From: Propionibacteriaceae bacterium
GTDB lineage: Bacteria > Actinomycetota > Actinomycetes > Propionibacteriales > Propionibacteriaceae
Reading direction: 5' to 3'
Assembly (NCBI GenBank): GCA_003451975.1
Contig: DMIX01000186.1
Span: forward strand, 1 to 12,417
Length of the DNA stretch: 12,417 nt
Both the position numbers and the translations under genes were made by a program. The notes below the pieces were generated by a model. That model was not told the origin of the DNA. It did no database searches and worked only from the letters and a program-made list of their open reading frames with translations. Numbering within the stretch: the first letter of the stretch is position 1; each line of letters begins with the position of its first letter. Positions 7,016 to 12,417 of this stretch are shown one piece after another.

Positions 7016-8191
7016 ATGAGCGAAGCTGACGCGGTTTCAGGCAATGAGGAGTCTGTCAAGGTCGAGGTCGAGACCATACCCGCCTCGGAGGGCGGCGAGG
7101 GTTTGGCTGCGCGGCTGAGAGTGCTGGCCCACTTGGGTAGTCCGTTTACCTGGGGCTTTCTGGCTGCGGCCGGCGCTTTGGTGGCGGTGTGGCTGGGTGG
7201 TGCCTTGGTGAGCCTGTCGACCGTCCTGGTGTGGATCGGTGCGGCGCTTTTCATCGCGCTCGCGCTGGATCCCATGGTGCGCTGGCTGGAGGCCCACAAG
7301 ATGGGTCGCGGGCTGGCGATCGCGGTGGTGTTCGTGACCTTCGCACTGCTGCTGGCAGGCCTGTTGGCGTTGGTCATTCCGACGGCCATTGCCCAGATCA
7401 CCTTGTTCGCAGCCTCGGTTCCTGAGTATCTGACTGCGATACAGCAATCAGAATGGCTGCAGTCGATCATCAGCTCCACTGGCCAGACCAACCTCTACGA
7501 CACCGTGTTCGCCCAGGCGCGCACGTGGTTGTCGGATCCGGCAAACCTGCTTGCCATCGGTGGTGGCGCACTTTCGGTGGGTACCGGGTTGGTGAATGGC
7601 ATCTCCGGAACTCTCATCGTGATGGTGCTGACCCTGTACTTCCTGGCATCGCTGCGCAGCATCAAACGTGCGGCGGTCGTGTTGGCACCGGCCTATGCGC
7701 GTCCGAAGCTGACTGGTTTCGTGGAGCGAATCACCGGATCCGTGGGTGGCTATGTCTCAGGCATGGGACTGCTGGCCATGATGAACGCTGTCTTCGCTTT
7801 CATCCTGCTCTCGATCCTGGGGGTACCGTTCGCCTCGATGCTCGCGGTTTGTGCCCTGGCGATCACCTTCATTCCGATGGTGGGGCCGACCCTGTTCTGG
7901 ATCTTGGGCACGATCGTCACTTTTTTCACCTCGTGGGTGACAGGCCTGATCTTCGCCGGGGTCTACTTCGCCTACATGCAGGTGGAGGCGTACGTCTTCA
8001 CCCCGAGGGTGATGACCAAGGCCGTCGAGATTCCGGGTTCGTTGGTGCTGATCGGTGCCATCGTCGGCGGAACCTTGTTGGGGCTGCTGGGCGCACTGGT
8101 GGCCGTTCCGGTGACAGCCTCGCTGCTGATGGTCGTGCAGGAGGTCTTCCTGCCCAGGCAGGATGCCAAGACCGTCGCGCCGCCGGCGTAA
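7016..8191 (+). CDS. AI-2E family transporter (UPF0118 permease)
   Basis: 391-residue polytopic membrane protein. A polar N-terminal tail (about 1-42) precedes paired helices (about 45-85), a further helix pair (about 95-125), a long polar loop (about 130-175) and a C-terminal helix bundle. Family signatures are LDPMVRWLE (about 84-92), the SVGGYVSGMG segment (about 239-248), FIPMVGP, and the C-terminal EAYVFTPRVMTKAVEIPGS followed by GGTLLGLLGALVAVPVTA. Members have been linked to AI-2 export, sodium/proton antiport and other roles, so the substrate is open. ATG 7016 was chosen because TAGGCT is 8 nt upstream and the in-frame extension runs back into the preceding gene. It converges on the P-loop gene with 23 bp between stops, in which I see no clear terminator. 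Confidence 0.9.
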   Translation: MSEADAVSGNEESVKVEVETIPASEGGEGLAARLRVLAHLGSPFTWGFLAAAGALVAVWLGGALVSLSTVLVWIGAALFIALALDPMVRWLEAHKMGRGLAIAVVFVTFALLLAGLLALVIPTAIAQITLFAASVPEYLTAIQQSEWLQSIISSTGQTNLYDTVFAQARTWLSDPANLLAIGGGALSVGTGLVNGISGTLIVMVLTLYFLASLRSIKRAAVVLAPAYARPKLTGFVERITGSVGGYVSGMGLLAMMNAVFAFILLSILGVPFASMLAVCALAITFIPMVGPTLFWILGTIVTFFTSWVTGLIFAGVYFAYMQVEAYVFTPRVMTKAVEIPGSLVLIGAIVGGTLLGLLGALVAVPVTASLLMVVQEVFLPRQDAKTVAPPA

Positions 8192-8214
8192 CGGTCAGTG
8201 CGAACCGAATCGGC

Positions 8215-8724
8215 TCAGTGAGCTGGATCGGCCACGCGGTTGGTGCGCGGCAGCTCTGTGATGGCTGCGGCCAGTTGACCAGGATTGGTGAAGATACGGA
8301 CCTTCACCTCCGGGGCCACCGACGCGATCTTCGCCAGGGTGTCAGTCAGGTATTCACGACGCCACCGGAACACCCATACCCGCACATCGCGACGTTCGCT
8401 GGGGTATCGCAAGGCGCGCAGCAGGCTGCGGACCGGCGAGTAGTCGAGCACCCACACTTCATCGGGGTGTCCCAGTTTGGGCTCCGCGATGTCGAAAGGG
8501 CCAAGGTCGGCGTCCATGATCCATTGCGGATTGCTGGCAATGGCATCTTGAACTTTGGCCCAATGCGGGGCGGGATGCGGCCGGTGATCGACCGGCCAGA
8601 AGTGCTTGTCGATCGCGATGAGCGGGCGTCCGGTGAGGTCGGTCAGCAACGCTGCTGCCGAGGTGTCACCGACTCCGCCACGCCCGAGGATCACGATCCG
8701 ATCACCGAGAGATGAATCCACCAT
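8215..8724 (-). CDS. P-loop nucleotide-kinase-like protein with Walker A Lys replaced by Asp
   Basis: 169-residue soluble protein resembling the small adenylate-kinase-like family often named DNA topology modulation (FlaR-like) proteins. Beta strand RIVIL (9-13) leads into a P-loop reading GRGGVGDTS (14-22): glycines and Thr are kept, but position 20, normally the invariant Lys, is Asp (codon GAC). The rest follows the family: IDKHFWP (38-44), WAKVQDAI, WIMDADLGPFD (68-78), VWVLDY (91-96) and RRDVRVWVFRWRREY (111-125). ATG 8724 is supported by a -10-like CATACT ending 6 nt upstream. Without the lysine, normal phosphate binding and catalysis are doubtful, so it may be a pseudo-kinase or bind nucleotide differently. 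The frame is intact and tightly spaced, which argues against simple decay. It is divergent from the cytidylate-kinase-like gene. Confidence 0.78.
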   Translation of the reverse strand: MVDSSLGDRIVILGRGGVGDTSAAALLTDLTGRPLIAIDKHFWPVDHRPHPAPHWAKVQDAIASNPQWIMDADLGPFDIAEPKLGHPDEVWVLDYSPVRSLLRALRYPSERRDVRVWVFRWRREYLTDTLAKIASVAPEVKVRIFTNPGQLAAAITELPRTNRVADPAH

Positions 8725-8730
8725 GACTGG

Positions 8731-8736
8731 AGTATG
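8731..8736 (-). promoter_or_regulatory. Possible -10 box of leaderless P-loop gene
   Basis: CATACT on the minus strand matches four of the key TANNNT features except the first base, and lies exactly 6 nt before ATG 8724. No Shine-Dalgarno precedes that ATG. Suggestive only. Confidence 0.35.
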
Positions 8737-8821
8737 TCAGCACATGAATGGATTCACACAGGTTCTTGCAAAATCCTCTCCGTGGACGCGGTGTTTGAGT
8801 GCAAAAGCTACGGCTGCGGCG

Positions 8822-8827
8822 TAGGTT
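8822..8827 (+). promoter_or_regulatory. Possible -10 box for the cytidylate-kinase-like gene
   Basis: TAGGTT fits TANNNT, with a weak GTGCAA (8799-8804) 17 nt upstream in the -35 position. The start would be near 8834, giving a leader of about 30 nt that contains the strong AGGAGG ribosome site before GTG 8864. Confidence 0.35.
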
Positions 8828-8863
8828 CGAACCAACAGGGCAGGCGGGATCAGGAGGCTGACA

Positions 8864-9451
8864 GTGAACCGTTCGGTGGTCATCAATCGGGAGTACGCCA
8901 GTGGCGGACGTGAGGTCGGTCGCATCCTGGCCCAGACTGCCGGGTTGGAGTTCTACGACACCAAGATCCTGCATGAGGCGGCGCTGCGTCAGGAGTACTC
9001 CGAGGAAATGCTGGCGACCTTCGACGAGCAGTTCATTGGGGGCGGATTCTTCGATTTCGCGCTCATCGGCGGCGATCCTGAGTTGGCCGCACTCCCCTAC
9101 CGCATTCACGGCGCGATCACCGAAGTGGTGGTCGAAACCGCCCGCAAAGCACCGGCGGTGTTCATCGGACGCTGCGCGGACCAAATGCTGCGAGACGCCG
9201 AACTGCCGTTGCGCAGCGTCTTCATCTACAGCACCGATATGCAGCGTCGGATTCACCGTGCAGTGCAGGTCGACGGTGTGCAACCCAAACATGCCGAGGG
9301 CTACATCGCCAAGATGGATCGTGCCCGGCGGCGCTACCAGCAGTTCTTCACCGACACCCGTTTCGGAGAGTTGGCCAGCTACGACCTGTGTCTGAACAGT
9401 GCCGAGATCAGCTATGAGGACTGCGCGAAAGCCATTCTGGCTACCTGTTAG
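8864..9451 (+). CDS. Cytidylate kinase-like family protein
   Basis: 195-residue protein of the cytidylate-kinase-like family (Pfam Cytidylate_kin2 type), whose members share the nucleoside-monophosphate-kinase fold but whose substrates are mostly unknown. The N-terminal signature INREYASGGREVG (7-19) replaces a standard P-loop, as usual in this family, where SREYGSGGREIG is typical. FYDTKIL (30-36), an FIGRCAD strand (100-106), and a C-terminal KMDRARRRYQQFFTDTRFG followed by YDLCLNSAE complete the pattern. GTG 8864 is the start because AGGAGG lies 6 nt before it, the best ribosome site in the window. It is divergent from the P-loop gene across 139 bp. The gene-poor stretch follows it directly. 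The real phosphoryl acceptor cannot be predicted. Confidence 0.88.
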   Translation: MNRSVVINREYASGGREVGRILAQTAGLEFYDTKILHEAALRQEYSEEMLATFDEQFIGGGFFDFALIGGDPELAALPYRIHGAITEVVVETARKAPAVFIGRCADQMLRDAELPLRSVFIYSTDMQRRIHRAVQVDGVQPKHAEGYIAKMDRARRRYQQFFTDTRFGELASYDLCLNSAEISYEDCAKAILATC

Positions 9452-10077
9452 AGCGCTGCTTCGAGGTTGATTGGGTATGCCTTTGAGCGGCATTGCCGCA
9501 TTGTCGGCGTTGTCGTCGTGCAGGCGTTTCGAGCCGCCATCGCCGACGAATCGTTTCAACTCCCGCCTAGTCAATTTCACGTAGCTGTAGCCCGCAGGGG
9601 GCTGACCTGAGACGAATTCCCGATTAGCCTTCATCACACGGACGGCAGACACCCCTCTACCCCTGCCGAAATAGAAACATGAATACACCCCTCCCTCGCC
9701 GAGCCCTGCTCGAGCCACCGCCCAGCACCTCGCGTTCCACAACGAGTTCCAACCACGTCGCCCATGGCTCGCCCACTGGTTCGGGAATGCCGCAACTCGG
9801 CGCGATGACCGCCGAGCATCATCCCCGCCGTCTGCTGCAGTAAGGCAGCCCGGCTGGCTGGCTCGCCGTTCTTGGTGGGCTGGAGAGTTGCGCGTGCCGC
9901 GAAAGTGCGGTGCGGCGAAGATCGATCCGGTAGTGGGCGGCGGCTGCGTGTCGGCCCCACGAGGGCGCCTGCGGCTATTGCGGTCGTCCAGGTGAGGGGT
10001 TAGGTTCTGGTCACCGGCCCGGAGTTGCTCGGCACCAAGGTCGCTTCCGGGGTGAGACTATTTCAGGGGGTCACGCC
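9452..10077 (+). other. Gene-poor stretch of 626 bp without a supportable gene
   Basis: No reading frame here has a start, ribosome site and recognisable homology together. Several short frames on both strands look partly protein-like: minus strand from ATG about 9634 reading MKANREFVSGQPPAGYSYV, a minus fragment containing PWATWLELVVEREVLGG near 9720-9780, and a plus fragment containing AQHLAFHNEFQPRRPWLAHW near 9720-9780. They contradict each other and are interrupted by stops. The right end carries the promoter of the secreted-protein gene. A short GCGGC-ATT-GCCGC inverted repeat lies shortly after the kinase-like gene but lacks a T-run. It may be decayed accessory DNA. Confidence 0.6.
9978..10006 (+). 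promoter_or_regulatory. Probable promoter of the secreted-protein gene
   Basis: TTGCGG (9978-9983), a 17-nt spacer and TAGGTT (10001-10006) form a good housekeeping-type promoter. Transcription would start near 10013, giving a leader of about 65 nt ending in CAGGGGG, 7 nt before ATG 10078. Confidence 0.5.
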
Positions 10078-11061
10078 ATGACCGGTCGGATAAGGGTTGC
10101 CGTCCTACTACTGATGTTCCTTTCGGCGTGGTTCACGCCGGTTCCCGCCCACGCGGACGCGATTGTGGTGTCCCGGGTGGTTGCGGTGGCTGCCGCGACC
10201 GGAGCCAATGCCAGCCTGGCCGGGGTTCAGATTCTGCCGAAGAACAACCCATGGAACACCGTGATCCGTTCCCGGGCAGTGGCCAAGAGCTCGAAGAAGC
10301 TGATCGCAGGCATTGCCGGCAAGCTGCACGCCGACTTCGGCGCGAACCTGAACGGCAAGCCGTTCGGTATCCCCTACGTGGTGGTCCGGGGCACCCAGAA
10401 GAAGGTGCCGATCAAGTTCACCGCCTACGGCGACGAGAGTGACAAGGGGCCCTATCCGGTTCCGGCGAACGCGCCGATCGAGGGCGGCAAGAACTCCACC
10501 GGAGACCGCCACGTCCTAGTGGTTGATCGTGACCACAAGGTGCTCTACGAACTCGGCTATGCGTTCCCGGTGTCATCGGGCACGTCGTGGAAGGCCGCCT
10601 GCGGGGCGAAGTTCGACCTGACAAGCAACAAACTGCGCCCGAAGTACTGGACCAGCGCCGACGCCGCCGGGCTGCCGATCCTTCCCGGATTGGTTCGCTA
10701 CGACGAGGTGGCCTCCGGCAAGATCACCCACGCGATCCGGTTCACCGTGGCCAGCACCCGCAAGGCATTCGTTGCGCCGGCGCGACACTGGGCGAGTTCG
10801 AAGAGGAGCTCCTCGCTACCCCCGATGGGCATGAGAGTGCGGCTCAAGGCGAGTTTCAAGATCTCCAAATACCCGAAGCAGGCCCGGGTGATCCTGCAGG
10901 CGATGAAGACCTACGGCATGATCCTGGCCGACAACGGGTCCAACTGGTTCTTCTCCGGCGCCCCCGACAAGCGATGGAAAGACTCCCAGCTGAACACCCT
11001 CAAGAAGGTTCCCGGCAGCGCGTTCGAGGTCGTGAAGATGGGCAAGGTCACGAAGGGCTGA
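10078..11061 (+). CDS. Secreted protein of a conserved family of unknown function
   Basis: 327 residues with a clear Sec signal peptide: basic MTGRIR, a hydrophobic core to about residue 22, and an AHA cleavage site after residue 26. I recognise the mature part as a conserved pattern in secreted proteins of several phyla, but know no assigned function. Its landmarks are NNPWN (56-60), LHADFG (83-88), DESDKGPYPVPANAPIEGG (119-137), TGDRHVLVVDRD (141-152), LYELGYAF (156-163), WTSADAAGLPILPGLVRYDE (191-210), HAIRFTV (218-224), PARHWAS (234-240), PPMGMRVRLKASF (248-260) and KTYGMILADNGSNWFFSGAP (277-296). Several conserved Asp, Glu and His residues could be catalytic or metal ligands, but this is speculation. 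CAGGGGG lies 7 nt before ATG 10078. The protein is lysine-rich compared with its neighbours. It stands alone between gene-poor stretches, near a repeat pair and tRNA-Pro, so recent acquisition is possible. Fold and reaction remain unknown. Confidence 0.85.
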   Translation: MTGRIRVAVLLLMFLSAWFTPVPAHADAIVVSRVVAVAAATGANASLAGVQILPKNNPWNTVIRSRAVAKSSKKLIAGIAGKLHADFGANLNGKPFGIPYVVVRGTQKKVPIKFTAYGDESDKGPYPVPANAPIEGGKNSTGDRHVLVVDRDHKVLYELGYAFPVSSGTSWKAACGAKFDLTSNKLRPKYWTSADAAGLPILPGLVRYDEVASGKITHAIRFTVASTRKAFVAPARHWASSKRSSSLPPMGMRVRLKASFKISKYPKQARVILQAMKTYGMILADNGSNWFFSGAPDKRWKDSQLNTLKKVPGSAFEVVKMGKVTKG

Positions 11062-11161
11062 GTCACGACTCACCTCGCGTATCCATCGGCGCGGTGCATG
11101 CGCCTCGACCAACATGTATGACGCCCCCAGCCGGCGGCCGAAGGCTCCGCACCAGTGACCT

Positions 11162-11199
11162 ATGTCGCGACTCATCTGCAACCGATGTCGCGACTCATC
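11162..11199. repeat. Direct repeat pair, possible remnant of an IS481-type insertion-sequence end
   Basis: The 15-mer ATGTCGCGACTCATC occurs at 11162-11176 and again at 11185-11199, 23 bp apart, each with the palindromic core TCGCGA. The surrounding words (GTGACCTATGTCGCGAC, then ACCGATGTCGCGAC) resemble tandem motifs at the ends of actinobacterial IS481-like elements as I remember them. No transposase frame is present, so at most this is a solo, decayed end. It sits directly past the 3' end of tRNA-Pro. Confidence 0.45.
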
Positions 11200-11206
11200 A
11201 GAACGG

Positions 11207-11280
<74 letters not shown>

Positions 11281-11289
11281 TTCTTCGTT

Positions 11290-11303
11290 CGGGGCGAACC
11301 CCG
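11290..11303 (-). other. Hairpin in the tRNA-Pro 5' leader
   Basis: Minus-strand transcript CGGGG-UUCG-CCCCG, a five-base-pair G/C stem with a UUCG loop, lies between the predicted start (near 11304) and the mature tRNA 5' end. It would form right at the 5' end of the precursor. Confidence 0.45.
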
Positions 11304-11310
11304 GCGCGTC

Positions 11311-11340
11311 ACTTTACACGCATCGGCGGGTAGTCCCCAA
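11311..11340 (-). promoter_or_regulatory. Promoter of tRNA-Pro
   Basis: Minus strand TTGGGG (11340-11335), an 18-nt spacer and TAAAGT (11316-11311) form one of the best matches to a housekeeping promoter in the window, with a start near 11304 and a precursor leader of about 24 nt. Confidence 0.6.
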
Positions 11341-11380
11341 CGCGAGCGCCGAGGCGGATGATTGAGGCCGCTGTTTCCTC

Positions 11381-11386
11381 TAGATT
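11381..11386 (+). promoter_or_regulatory. Probable -10 box of leaderless membrane-protein gene
   Basis: TAGATT ends 6 nt before ATG 11393, the textbook arrangement for transcription starting at the A of ATG. No clear -35 is visible, and GGGG within the gap is too close to act as a ribosome site. Confidence 0.55.
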
Positions 11387-11392
11387 GGGGTC

Positions 11393-12417
11393 ATGCTCGC
11401 GCCTACCCCACTGCTCAAACCAAGTCCCATGGACGTCATGGCGGTCTTCTCCGGAACTTGGGCCGTCTTCAAGCAGAAGTTCGGCCTGTTGCTGGGGATG
11501 ACGCTCGCGGCCACCGGCGTGGTGACCGTGGCTTTGGTCCTCTTCGGGCTGGCCATTGCCGGCTCGATCGTCTCGATGATCGCCGGAGCAGCGCCGTCGA
11601 TCGCTGCCATCGTCGGCATGGTCGTCGGCTATCTCGCAGTGGTAGTGGTGTCCTACCTGGCGATGTTCAAAGCCCAAGCCATGATCACCCTCGGGGCCTA
11701 TGAGGTCGCTCAAGGGCGCACTCCTACCTTTTCAGGGCTGCTGGCCGGCACCAAGGGTTTCCTGCCGCGGCTCACCGTGCTCTTCGCACTGGGTCTCGCC
11801 GCCGTAATCCTGATCAGTGTCCTGATGGGCCTGCTCTTCGCAGGCATGGCTGAGTCAGCACGCTCCAGTGGAAGCTCAGCGGCGGGTCTCGGCCTGGTCG
11901 GCGTGATCATGGTGACGATGATCATCGTGATCGTGGGCGGCTACTACCTCACCATCAAACTGCTGTATGTGGTTCCGCTCATCGCCATCGATCAGTTGGA
12001 CGGTATCAGCGCGCTGAAGCGCTCCTGGAAACTCACCGATGGTGCGTTCTGGCGCACGCTGGGCTACGTGCTGCTGCTGGCCATCGCGCTCGGGGTGGGC
12101 AGCACGATCATCAGCTTCATCGCTCAGATCTTCATGATTCCGGCCGTCGGATCGCTGAGTGCCTTGGAATACACCAACGACCCCGCTGCGGTCTTCGCAG
12201 CGTTGCTGGCAACAGCGCCGTTCCTGATCATCCCCACGCTGCTGACCACGGCTTACCAGATTGTGGTGACCCCGTTCATGTGTGTGTACGTCGCCGTCAT
12301 GTACATCGATCAGGTGCGTCGCTCGGAGCTGCCTCCCGGCTACGTACCCCCCACCGCGGCGAGCTACAACCCTCCAGGCTTCCCACCGCTCAACCCCGAC
12401 GGGGATCCCCCACCCCC
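11393..12417 (+). CDS. Multi-pass membrane protein, GPDPase-membrane-domain-like, 3' end cut by window
   Basis: From ATG 11393 the frame stays open for 341 codons to the window edge, so the C-terminus is missing. The protein has a short N-terminal tail, about six hydrophobic segments (roughly 31-60, 68-95, 126-152, 165-198, 223-250 and 265-305), and then a cytoplasmic-looking proline-rich tail (PPGYVPPTAASYNPPGFPPL, 314-333). The loop SALKRSWKLTDGAFWRTLG (206-224) before a helix is characteristic of the membrane-domain family once annotated as the glycerophosphoryl diester phosphodiesterase membrane part. No catalytic phosphodiesterase domain is seen, so I do not assign that activity. M1 is preferred over M13 because TAGATT lies 6 nt upstream. 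It is divergent from tRNA-Pro. Function is unknown. Confidence 0.8.
   Translation, partial: MLAPTPLLKPSPMDVMAVFSGTWAVFKQKFGLLLGMTLAATGVVTVALVLFGLAIAGSIVSMIAGAAPSIAAIVGMVVGYLAVVVVSYLAMFKAQAMITLGAYEVAQGRTPTFSGLLAGTKGFLPRLTVLFALGLAAVILISVLMGLLFAGMAESARSSGSSAAGLGLVGVIMVTMIIVIVGGYYLTIKLLYVVPLIAIDQLDGISALKRSWKLTDGAFWRTLGYVLLLAIALGVGSTIISFIAQIFMIPAVGSLSALEYTNDPAAVFAALLATAPFLIIPTLLTTAYQIVVTPFMCVYVAVMYIDQVRRSELPPGYVPPTAASYNPPGFPPLNPDGDPPP

Noticed and set aside
8192..8214. Bidirectional terminator between the AI-2E family and P-loop genes
   Set aside because: The 23-bp gap holds only a very short CCGA/TCGG inverted repeat with a one-base gap and no T-run, too little to call a terminator.
7453..8715. 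Plus-strand frame of 420 codons across the AI-2E family gene and the P-loop gene
   Set aside because: A frame shadow of the permease that continues antisense to the P-loop gene. Its Arg/Gly/His-rich translation has no motif.
8702..9742. Long minus-strand frame of 346 codons opposite the cytidylate-kinase-like gene
   Set aside because: Most of it is exactly antisense to a well-supported gene. It has no clear ribosome site or recognisable domain, and long antisense frames are expected in G+C-rich DNA. Only its first ~70 codons lie in free sequence and they match nothing I know.
11162..11199. CRISPR-like repeat
   Set aside because: Only two copies, 15 bp long with an 8-bp gap, no further units and no cas genes.

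Overview
The window is a G+C-rich stretch of an actinobacterial (Actinomycetota) chromosome. The evidence is the lnt–ppm1 pair (fused into one protein in Mycobacterium tuberculosis), a stand-alone mycobacterial-type 5'-3' exonuclease, GTG starts, and several start codons sitting 6-8 nt after a TANNNT box, as in leaderless actinobacterial transcripts. I cannot place it below phylum. Most of it is ordinary housekeeping sequence. No CRISPR array, phage or intact transposon is visible.

Layout. 1-2071 (minus): lipoprotein N-acyltransferase lnt, overlapping by 8 bp the downstream polyprenol-phosphate mannose synthase ppm1, which runs off the left edge. 2130-3050 (plus): 5'-3' exonuclease, diverging from lnt and overlapping tail-to-tail with metW. 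3032-4773 (minus): metX–metW methionine operon with an ATGA overlap. 4869-5336 (plus): GatB/YqeY-domain protein, overlapping tail-to-tail with an HdeD-like membrane protein (5317-5910, minus). 6097-6978 and 7016-8191 (plus): an EamA/DMT-type transporter and an AI-2E family permease. 8215-8724 (minus) and 8864-9451 (plus): two divergent nucleotide-kinase-like proteins, the first with Asp in place of the Walker A lysine. 9452-10077: a 626-bp stretch with no gene I can support, ending in a promoter. 10078-11061 (plus): a secreted protein of a conserved but, as far as I know, functionally unassigned family. 11062-11392: direct repeats resembling a decayed insertion-sequence end, then tRNA-Pro(GGG) (minus) with a clear promoter. 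11393 to the right edge (plus): a multi-pass membrane protein with a proline-rich tail, cut by the window.

How the genes work together. Lnt adds the third acyl chain to lipoproteins, and Ppm1 makes the polyprenyl-phosphate mannose used for lipoglycans and protein mannosylation, so the left operon serves the cell envelope. MetX and MetW act in the homoserine branch of methionine synthesis. The remaining genes are mostly single transcription units.

No dramatic new system is evident. The points most worth a second look are the P-loop protein without its lysine, the uncharacterised secreted family, the loosely packed segment on the 3' side of tRNA-Pro with the repeat pair next to it, and the recurrent leaderless start architecture.
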